DNA of 13,339 nt, taken from NCBI GenBank assembly GCA_963582345.1, contig CAUZSN010000081.1, positions 1 through 13,339 on the forward strand. The letters run 5' to 3'. This document shows positions 8,160 to 13,339 of the stretch, in pieces. Position numbers and translations under genes: made by a program. Position 1 is the stretch's first letter, and every line of letters begins with the position of its first letter. The notes beneath the pieces were generated by a model. The model worked only from the letters and a program-made list of their open reading frames with translations, ran no database searches and was not told the DNA's origin. Source of the stretch: CAUZSN01 sp963582345. Its GTDB lineage: Bacteria; Planctomycetota; Planctomycetia; Planctomycetales; Planctomycetaceae.

Positions 8160-8190
8160 ATTAAAAAATTTTTCCGACAGTTCACCCACG

Positions 8191-9327
8191 ATGCAAAACA
8201 AAAGTTGGTGGCTGGAATTCCGTCGTAAAATGCCCGTCGTGGAAAAGTGGGCGTATTTCGACCATGCCGCCGTGGCTCCTCTTTCCGGTCCCGCACTGCA
8301 AACACTTTCTGCCTGGTCCTGCGAAGCGGCTTCGAATGGCGAAGTCAACTGGAGTGCATGGCGAAAGCGGGTTGAAGAAGTTCGTGACTTGGCAGCAAAG
8401 TTTGTTGGCGCGGACAGCACAGAAATCGCGCTAATTCACAACACGACCGAGGGTATCACGTTGGTCGCGGAGGGGTTTCCTTGGAAACCCGGTGACAACG
8501 TGGTCACTCCGGTCGGTGAATTTCCGACAAACCTCTACCCGTGGCTCAACTTAGCGTCTCGCGGAATCGAAGTACGACAAGTTCCAACGGTCGACGAACG
8601 CGTTGATCTTAAAATGCTGGAGTCTGCCTGCGATGAGCGAACACGCATTGTGACGATCAGTTGGGTCGGTTTTGCTACCGGGTGGCGGAACGACGTCGAT
8701 GCGCTCGCAGAAATCGCTCATCGTCGCGGAGCATACTTGTTCTTAGACGCGATCCAGGGATTGGGGGTCTTTCCATTGGATGTCAGGAAAACGCCCGTGG
8801 ACTTTCTCGCCGTTGATGGTCACAAGTGGTTGTTGGGGCCGGAAGGCGCGGGAATTTTCTTCGTGCGCCGAGACAACCTGGAACTTCTTCAACCAATGGG
8901 TGTCGGCTGGAACAGTGTTCAAAATGAGTGGGACTTCAGTCATCCGCAATTTAATTTGAAACCGTCTGCTGCTCGATTCGAAGGCGGGTCGTATAACATG
9001 GCCGGTTTGCACGCTTTGGGTGCCAGCCTCGAGATGCTGTACGGTTACGGTGTTGAGATGCTTTCCGAACGAGTGCAGGAATTAACTGATTCAATCTGTG
9101 AGCGGCTGAGAGGAATCGGAGCCAATATTGTCAGTGTGCGCGAGGATAATCGACTGTCCGGCATCGTTGCTGTCGAAGTGCCGCGAAAAGACCCAAATGT
9201 TGTGCGGAAGATGTGTCGATGTCGCGGTGTCATCGTTAATTGTCGCGCTGGACGATTGCGAGTCAGTCCTCATGCTTACAACAACGATGAAGATATCGAC
9301 CGATTGATTGCTGCCATAGCAATTTGA
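8191..9327 (+). CDS. PLP-dependent class V aminotransferase (isopenicillin-N-epimerase/desulfurase-like)
   Basis: 378 residues, a full-length fold-type I PLP enzyme. The N-terminus has YFDHAAVAPLSGP (22-34). HNTTEGI (83-89) sits in the cofactor phosphate region, LDAIQG (185-190) carries the Asp that pairs with the pyridine nitrogen, and DGHKWLLGPEGAG (209-221) carries the Schiff-base lysine K212. FEGGSYNM (263-270) and RLRVSPHAYNNDEDIDRL (355-372) complete the active site. The Cys-containing RxGxHC segment of SufS-type desulfurases is absent; the aligned region reads NCRAGRLRVSPH with no added loop. A classical cysteine desulfurase is therefore unlikely, although C351 is nearby. The reaction is not predictable from sequence. 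The gene is alone on its strand, divergent from the helicase with a 221-base gap. No clear ribosome-binding site precedes the ATG. Confidence 0.93.
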   Translation: MQNKSWWLEFRRKMPVVEKWAYFDHAAVAPLSGPALQTLSAWSCEAASNGEVNWSAWRKRVEEVRDLAAKFVGADSTEIALIHNTTEGITLVAEGFPWKPGDNVVTPVGEFPTNLYPWLNLASRGIEVRQVPTVDERVDLKMLESACDERTRIVTISWVGFATGWRNDVDALAEIAHRRGAYLFLDAIQGLGVFPLDVRKTPVDFLAVDGHKWLLGPEGAGIFFVRRDNLELLQPMGVGWNSVQNEWDFSHPQFNLKPSAARFEGGSYNMAGLHALGASLEMLYGYGVEMLSERVQELTDSICERLRGIGANIVSVREDNRLSGIVAVEVPRKDPNVVRKMCRCRGVIVNCRAGRLRVSPHAYNNDEDIDRLIAAIAI

Positions 9328-9390
9328 AAATTCTTCCTCGCGAGACTCGTATGCATTTTTGACCCGTAGAGTTGCTAAGCGGAAGACGTG

Positions 9391-10078
9391 CAGTAAGGGC
9401 AAGAGTTGGTTGGCTAGGTGAGTATTGATTGGGACATCTGCACCCAAATATTCACGGACTTCGTGGGCCGTTTGATCAGCAACCTTCTCGGCAGGAACGT
9501 TCCTTTTGCTGAAGCCGACGATGACTTCAATTAGTTGATTCATTTCAACTTCGACGACGACGAAGTTGCTAGGACTGACGGAGCTGGTTTCATTGACGGA
9601 TGCGAGCCGACTTTTGTTGAGTGAGAGGTTTTTTCAGAGTAGCTTCAATTCTCGTTTGGCAATCTTTGATAGAATTTGTGACACAATGGCCCGCACGCGG
9701 ATGTCGAAGATCGGACCACATTTGGTGAGGTCTATACGGGCGAGTTATGCGGCCGATTCCACGGCAGCGAGAATCTTTCCGACGTCAGTTGGATAGAAGC
9801 TGGGTCGGACTAAGGTGGCGGTCACGGTCGGTCCCATGCGGTTCACGAGCGACAGAAACGTCGTATGTAAAAAACGAACGGGGCACGAATGGATGGTGCA
9901 TGCCGACTGATTGAATATCAAAACTGTAGTCGCTTGACTGGAACTCACTCGGCACAAATGCCAGATCGTTGTCACGCAGCTTGGCCCCCTTCACTTCGGC
10001 ATGGCCAATTGCGGCTGTTGCACACACCGACGTCAGATGTCGTCTTAACAGTCCGGACATTTTTCGACTGATTCGGCA
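9391..10078 (-). pseudogene. rtcA: Decayed RNA 3'-terminal phosphate cyclase (rtcA) remnant
   Basis: RtcA-like sequence is read on the minus strand only by joining frames. From about 10078 to 9902, SRKMSGLLRRHLTSV and AEVKGAKLRDNDLAFVP followed by DYSFDIQSVG match the conserved GRKKPGLLRQHLTAV and GSAG blocks. The frame then shifts at about 9901. From 9900 the second frame gives TTFLSLVNRMGPTVTATL, RPSFYPTDVG, and GPIFDIRVRAIVSQ. It ends in NVPAEKVADQTAHEVREYLGAD with THLANQLLPLL, the hallmark C-terminal block. This frame has a TAA at 9745-9747 and a TGA at 9634-9636. Missing are the N-terminal 35-40 residues (the EGGGQ block), about 25-30 codons between GSAG and GGTHNP, and the end carrying the adenylated histidine. 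The enzyme normally converts RNA 3'-phosphate ends to 2',3'-cyclic phosphate; this copy cannot be functional. The remnant spans 688 bases versus about 1 kb for an intact gene. Homology is recalled, not searched. Confidence 0.85.
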
Positions 10079-10114
10079 CCGAGACTTTTCCAAATATTGG
10101 TAGAAAAGTCTCGG
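10079..10114. repeat. 12-bp perfect inverted repeat at the truncated end of the rtcA remnant
   Basis: CCGAGACTTTTC (10079-10090) pairs perfectly with GAAAAGTCTCGG (10103-10114) around a 12-base loop. It lies 81 bases after the sixA stop, exactly where RtcA similarity begins to fade. No T-run follows on either strand, so it is a poor intrinsic terminator. It could be a REP-like palindrome, a mobile-element trace, or a Rho-independent stop with a degenerate tail. Confidence 0.5.
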
Positions 10115-10195
10115 GAATGAATTCCGTATTGGTCGGTCGTTTGCCGCGAATCCGTTCAAAGGCCAAACGATATAACGACCCGAAACAAATTTTCG

Positions 10196-10687
10196 TCATC
10201 CGGCTCGATCTGGATGCATAACAGACATGATGGACCACTTGTCACCTTGACGGCTTAATATAATCAACGTTCCGGTTTCAAAGTGAGGGACAGTTTGATC
10301 CGCGTTGCCGTGAACCATGTGACTGACCAAGTAGCTTAGGAACGGCAGGTGACCAACGAGCATAACCGGACGGTTTTCCTGTCTCAACAAGCTGGCAATA
10401 GGTCGAACGTCATCATTCGGGTCGAGTCCGGAGACCGCAATGGTCGATGACGGCGGATTGAGATTTTCAGCCAGGAGCTGAGCAGTTTGTTCGGCACGAA
10501 GTATTCCGCTGTGCCGGATTTCATCAATTTGCAAACCGGCAGCAACGGCCCTGCTTACAATCTGTTCGACGTCTTTTCGGCCTCGTTCAGTCAATGATCG
10601 ATCGGGATCCTCGTTCTTTGACTTGGCCTCACCGTGTCGTACCAGGTAGACGATCTGCGTTGTCTGGTCGGGTTGTTTGCCGTTCAT
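10196..10687 (-). CDS. sixA: Phosphohistidine phosphatase, SixA type (histidine phosphatase superfamily)
   Basis: 163 residues, the normal size of the small SixA branch. The nucleophile motif is VYLVRHGEAK with R17 and H18. The second arginine lies in SGILRAEQTAQ (R64), and the second catalytic histidine in VMLVGHLPFLSYL (H113). SRSLTERG-type spacing is present as DPDRSLTERGRKDVEQ (27-42). SixA proteins dephosphorylate phosphohistidine, for example on phosphotransferase-system proteins; here the target is unknown. The gene starts 9 bases after the stop of the nucleotide-sugar dehydrogenase and is probably co-transcribed with it. Only a weak purine stretch (GAAGATAAG) precedes the ATG. The stop codon TGA overlaps an ATG (ATGA), but the following frame gives no recognisable protein. 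Confidence 0.92.
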   Translation of the reverse strand: MNGKQPDQTTQIVYLVRHGEAKSKNEDPDRSLTERGRKDVEQIVSRAVAAGLQIDEIRHSGILRAEQTAQLLAENLNPPSSTIAVSGLDPNDDVRPIASLLRQENRPVMLVGHLPFLSYLVSHMVHGNADQTVPHFETGTLIILSRQGDKWSIMSVMHPDRAG

Positions 10688-10696
10688 CGCTTATCT

Positions 10697-12016
10697 TCAC
10701 GCCGTTCGGATTTTCTCGCGGCTTTCCTTGACGTTTCTTGTGGCGTTGCGTGTATCGAGCACCATTTGCGCGTGCTTGACGATAAAGTCGTAATTGTAAT
10801 CTGAATGGTCGGTGGCGATTAGTATGCAGTCTTGCGTGGCCAGAAATTCTGCGGTCAGCTCGCAGCTTTCCAAATCTGGCACGTCGTGGTGACGCATTGC
10901 CGGCAGTTGGGGAATGTGCGGATCGTTGTACGTCAACTCCGCTCCGCGCTGCAGCAATAGATCCATCAACGTGAAGGACGGACTTTCGCGTGGGTCGTCG
11001 ATGTCCTTCTTATAGGCGACTCCCAATAGACAAATTTTGCTCCCCTTTAGTGACTTGCTTTGGTTGTCTAGGAATTCCGTAAGCCGAGACACAACGTATT
11101 CGGGCATCCGCGCATTAACCTCGCCGGCCAACTCGATAAAACGAGTGGTCAATCCCTGCCGACGTGCCAACCACGTCAGGTAAAATGGATCGATGGGGAT
11201 ACAGTGACCGCCCAGTCCTGGACCCGGGTAGAATGCCTGAAACCCGAATGGCTTCGTCTTGGCAGCGTTGATTACATCCCAGATGTCGATCTCCATGCGG
11301 TCGAAGAGCATCTTCAATTCGTTGACCAGCGCAATGTTGACTGCGCGATAAGTGTTTTCGAGGATCTTGCACGCTTCGGCCACTTCGGGGTTGGCGACCG
11401 GGATGACTTTCACGATCGCCAGGCTGTACAGTAATTGGGCTAAACGCCCACTTTGCTCGTCGATCCCGCCGACGACCTTGGGAATGTTAGCAGCTGTGTA
11501 GTCGGGGTTACCGGGATCTTCGCGTTCTGGGCTGTAGGCCAGGAAAAAATCATGGCCTACAATCAATCCGCTATCGCTTAGGATCGGCAGCAGAACGTCA
11601 CGTGTTGTTGTCGGATAGGTCGTGCTTTCCAATACGATCAACTGGCCGGGGCGCAGTGCGGAAGAAATGGACCTGGCCGTTCCTTTGATGTACGTCAGGT
11701 CCGGATTGCGGCTTTCTGTCAAAGGCGTTGGTACACAAATTAACAGACAATCGGCTTCCGAAAGCCGCCGCATGTCGGTCGTCGCTTCAAAGCGATCCTC
11801 TTTGATCCATTTTTCGATTGCCGACGAATCGATGTGTTTGATGTAACTTTTAAAGGTGTGCAACATGTCGACCTTGTTCTGGTCGACGTCGAAGCCCAGC
11901 GTGCGAAAACCAGCTGACACAAAGGCGTTGATTAACGGCAGGCCGGCATAGCCAAGTCCGATGACGCCCACTTGGGCCGACTTGTTCTGAATCGCTTGTT
12001 CCAACGGGTTAGACAC
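10697..12016 (-). CDS. wbpA: UDP-N-acetyl-D-glucosamine 6-dehydrogenase (WbpA-type nucleotide sugar dehydrogenase)
   Basis: 439 residues, full length. The enzyme oxidises a UDP-sugar to its uronic acid with two NAD+, giving a precursor for surface polysaccharide. The N-terminal NAD domain has VGVIGLGYAGLPL (16-28), with the acceptor in GFDVD (41-45). The central domain has KILENTYRAVNIALVNEL (217-234), and the catalytic cysteine is C272 in GLGGHCIPIDPFYLTW (268-283). The C-terminal domain has LLGVAYKKDIDDPRESPS (330-347). The GGHCIPIDP form, rather than GGSCFPKD, marks the WbpA/UDP-GlcNAc branch rather than UDP-glucose dehydrogenase. The start is GTG at 12014-12016, supported by GGAGA five bases upstream. 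No other polysaccharide genes are in view; the gene leads a two-gene unit with sixA. The exact substrate is inferred from the motif. Confidence 0.94.
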   Translation of the reverse strand: MSNPLEQAIQNKSAQVGVIGLGYAGLPLINAFVSAGFRTLGFDVDQNKVDMLHTFKSYIKHIDSSAIEKWIKEDRFEATTDMRRLSEADCLLICVPTPLTESRNPDLTYIKGTARSISSALRPGQLIVLESTTYPTTTRDVLLPILSDSGLIVGHDFFLAYSPEREDPGNPDYTAANIPKVVGGIDEQSGRLAQLLYSLAIVKVIPVANPEVAEACKILENTYRAVNIALVNELKMLFDRMEIDIWDVINAAKTKPFGFQAFYPGPGLGGHCIPIDPFYLTWLARRQGLTTRFIELAGEVNARMPEYVVSRLTEFLDNQSKSLKGSKICLLGVAYKKDIDDPRESPSFTLMDLLLQRGAELTYNDPHIPQLPAMRHHDVPDLESCELTAEFLATQDCILIATDHSDYNYDFIVKHAQMVLDTRNATRNVKESREKIRTA

Positions 12017-12020
12017 GATC

Positions 12021-12025
12021 TCTCC
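12021..12025 (-). promoter_or_regulatory. Ribosome-binding site supporting the GTG start of the dehydrogenase
   Basis: GGAGA on the minus strand stands four bases before the GTG at 12014-12016. It is the best Shine-Dalgarno match among the genes of this window and decides the start. Confidence 0.65.
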
Positions 12026-12432
12026 ATTGTCTACTCTCCCAGATTATTCACTAATCCGAAGAAAAAACGAGGGAAATGCGGTCGAGTTACTCGCTTACGC
12101 GTCGTGCTGCTGTTCTCAGCTAATTCGTATTGTGTTGTGGGCAAGATAGCTGCAGCGTGCAGTACCGACAGGAATTGCCATTAATTGATCGATGTTCGTG
12201 AATAATCTGGGTTCGCGGTTGCTCGTTGCCACGCATCGGTTGTCTGTTCATCGGACGGGATAATACCACCGACAGTAGACTGCGACAATCTGAAGGATTC
12301 GATCCTGGTGGCAAGAGCTCCGAATTGGTGGCATTGCTATGACGACGTGGCCTTATGCAGCAGAATGGTTCTTCGGAGATAGTTTCTTGGTCAAACTTCT
12401 CAGGGTTTCAAATTTACTTTGGGGCATTTTGC

Positions 12433-12461
12433 TTGACTTCTCGCACCTGGGGAAATAGCTT
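12433..12461 (+). promoter_or_regulatory. Candidate promoter for the ECF sigma gene
   Basis: TTGACT is followed after 17 bases by TAGCTT. The -35 is good, the -10 weak. If used, it would give a leader of about 215 bases holding the hairpin and the tandem repeat. Confidence 0.25.
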
Positions 12462-12488
12462 CAAATGTGTGCCGTTCGGGCTGTTCGT

Positions 12489-12526
12489 CCGGTGTGAGCC
12501 TGACCTGGAATGGCTAGCACACCCGG
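12489..12526 (+). other. Bulged hairpin upstream of the ECF sigma gene
   Basis: CCGGTGTGAGCC (12489-12500) pairs with GGCT, a 2-base bulge, CACACC, a 1-base bulge and GG (12512-12526), twelve pairs in all around an 11-base loop. No T-run follows. It may be part of a structured leader or a protein-binding dyad; function is unknown. Confidence 0.4.
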
Positions 12527-12644
12527 TGAGATAATGGAAAATTATCAAATCATATCTCATTTCCTGACAATACTTTGCGCCTCGTTTCTCTGTCTGGATT
12601 CGATTATTTTGTGACCGACGTCGCAGCGACGGAAACTAACGGAT

Positions 12645-12680
12645 CAGCCACGCAAACACAGCCACGCAAACACAGCCACA
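12645..12680 (+). repeat. Tandem repeat of a 14-base unit before the ECF sigma start
   Basis: CAGCCACGCAAACA occurs twice in direct succession (12645-12658, 12659-12672), followed by a third partial copy CAGCCAC (12673-12679). It ends 5 bases before the ATG at 12685, where a ribosome-binding site would normally lie. Confidence 0.8.
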
Positions 12681-12684
12681 GCGA

Positions 12685-13260
12685 ATGAGGCTCACCCGTG
12701 TGGTTACGACTGTGCAACAGACTCAACAAACCGATGAACAGTTGGCTGCTGCTGCCGCTCGTGAAGGTTCCGATGGCCCTGCCTTCTTGACGCTATTGGA
12801 TCGTCATCGCGAGCGTGTGTGGCGTGTCTGCTATCGGTTGATGGGAAACGAGCACGACGCCAGTGACGCGGCCCAAGAGGTCTTTGTACGGTTGTTCTTG
12901 AAACGGGCGGACTTTGCCGGGCGTTCGAAGTATGTGACCTGGCTCCATGGAGTTACAGTTCGTACGTGTCTGTCGATGCGACGCGGACGCGGACGGCGGC
13001 AGCGGCGAGAAATAACGCTGCCCGCCACAGAATTAGAACAACAAGTCACCTCTGACCAAACAGATAGTGTCAGTTTGTCGCTGGATTTGAACAGGATGTT
13101 GGAAACATTGGGAGACGAGGATCGAGCACTCATCGTCCTGAAATATGTCGAAGGTTACAGCTATCAACAGTTGAGCGAAATATTTGGACTTTCCGTCAGC
13201 GGTTGCAAGATGCGAATTAGTCGAGCCCGCGGCAAGTTACGGGAACAGTTTCCTCCATGA
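12685..13260 (+). CDS. RNA polymerase sigma factor, ECF (sigma-70 family)
   Basis: 191 residues, normal for an ECF sigma. It directs RNA polymerase to a specific promoter set, usually in response to an extracytoplasmic signal. Region 2 spans about 34-100, with LLDRHRERVWRVCYRLMGNEHDASDAAQEVFVRLF. Region 4 spans about 138-186, with the helix-turn-helix YSYQQLSEIFGLSVSGCKMRISRARGKL. The linker is basic (RRGRGRRQRRE). The N-terminal 20 residues are Gln/Thr-rich and may not be translated: GTG at 12700 has GAGG 9 bases before it, while the ATG at 12685 has only repeat sequence before it. The stop overlaps the next start (ATGA), so the pair is translationally coupled, as typical of a sigma factor with its regulator. 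Confidence 0.95.
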   Translation: MRLTRVVTTVQQTQQTDEQLAAAAAREGSDGPAFLTLLDRHRERVWRVCYRLMGNEHDASDAAQEVFVRLFLKRADFAGRSKYVTWLHGVTVRTCLSMRRGRGRRQRREITLPATELEQQVTSDQTDSVSLSLDLNRMLETLGDEDRALIVLKYVEGYSYQQLSEIFGLSVSGCKMRISRARGKLREQFPP

Positions 13261-13339
13261 AACGTGACCTCGACAATGAAAATAGTGAGTCTTTCACGAA
13301 TGCAGACGAACTGCTCAGGCAGTTGGGGGGCGCCGGTGT
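13257..13339 (+). CDS. N-terminus of a gene coupled to the ECF sigma factor, possibly an anti-sigma factor
   Basis: An ATG overlaps the sigma stop as ATGA, and the frame stays open for 27 codons to the end of the window. The start reads MKRDLDNENSESFTNADELLRQLGGAG, a charged soluble N-terminus with no membrane segment or zinc-binding motif yet visible. The position suggests an anti-sigma factor or a membrane-anchored regulator of the sigma factor. This is inferred from context only. Confidence 0.65.
   Translation, partial: MKRDLDNENSESFTNADELLRQLGGAG

Larger units (their letters stand above)
12017..12684. other. Intergenic region between the dehydrogenase and the ECF sigma gene
   Basis: About 670 bases lie between divergently transcribed genes. 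Short open frames here have no recognisable protein character. Contents I can support are a candidate promoter at 12433-12461, a bulged hairpin at 12489-12526, two alternative AT-rich stems at 12527-12559, and a 14-base tandem repeat just before the sigma factor. Nothing recognisable is seen in 12030-12430. Confidence 0.6.

Noticed and set aside
9091..9390. The downstream part of the minus-strand frame containing the RtcA C-terminal block
   Set aside because: Beyond about 9391 the RtcA likeness stops and the frame runs antisense through the aminotransferase gene; it is a shadow there.
10079..10114. Rho-independent terminator for sixA
   Set aside because: The stem is good, but no T-run follows on the minus strand and it lies 81 bases from the stop; kept as an inverted repeat only.
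9972..10238. Open frame after sixA beginning MTKICFGSLYRLAF, with an ATGA overlap to the sixA stop
   Set aside because: The frame crosses the palindrome and then the RtcA remnant in the wrong frame. No family resemblance was seen, so the overlap is probably chance.
12120..12314. 64-residue minus-strand open frame in the large intergenic region
   Set aside because: No recognisable motif, no ribosome-binding site and biased composition; treated as non-coding.
12645..12680. Possible CRISPR-like repeats
   Set aside because: The units are directly adjacent, only 14 bases, with no spacers and no cas genes; it is a simple tandem repeat.
1..13339. A new multi-gene defence or mobile system
   Set aside because: No transposase, integrase, recombinase, toxin-antitoxin pair, nuclease cluster or tRNA was found. 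The helicase stands alone without a nuclease or methylase partner, so a defence role cannot be supported.

Overview
The window looks like a chromosomal segment of a planctomycete (Pirellulaceae-like). The strongest marker is a secreted protein with a planctomycete cytochrome-c-like N-terminus followed by DUF1549 and DUF1553 domains, a combination greatly expanded in that phylum. Moderate GC content, mostly weak Shine-Dalgarno sequences, scattered single genes and an ECF sigma factor fit as well. The assignment rests on reading the sequence, not on a database search.

Layout from left to right. (1) Positions 1-1860, plus strand: the 3' end of a short-chain dehydrogenase, then 39 bases later a sugar-porter-type MFS transporter, probably one carbohydrate-use operon. 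(2) A perfect 12-bp hairpin at 1915-1942 separates this from a convergent, solitary csrA (minus strand). (3) About 550 bases without a gene, with a clear inverted repeat at 2430-2459, lead to the large DUF1549/DUF1553 protein (plus). (4) Convergent to it is a large Ski2-like DExH helicase (minus), which is divergent from a PLP-dependent class V aminotransferase (plus). (5) At about 9391-10078, minus strand, lies the decayed remnant of an RNA 3'-terminal phosphate cyclase gene (rtcA). It is readable only by joining two frames and reading through two stops; its N-terminus, an internal block and its C-terminus are missing. (6) A two-gene minus-strand unit encodes a WbpA-type UDP-N-acetylglucosamine 6-dehydrogenase followed 9 bases later by a SixA-type phosphohistidine phosphatase. 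(7) About 670 bases without a gene contain a bulged hairpin and a short tandem repeat. An ECF sigma factor follows (plus); its stop overlaps the start of the next gene, which runs off the end of the window.

The genes do not form one evident system. Plausible functional groups are sugar oxidation and uptake (dehydrogenase and MFS), surface polysaccharide precursor synthesis (WbpA type), extracellular or periplasmic degradation (DUF1549/DUF1553), and regulation (CsrA, SixA, ECF sigma). I found no convincing new multi-gene system. The most informative hidden signal is the rtcA pseudogene. Next are three GGA triplets packed against the csrA start, which suggest CsrA autoregulation, and several structured intergenic elements.
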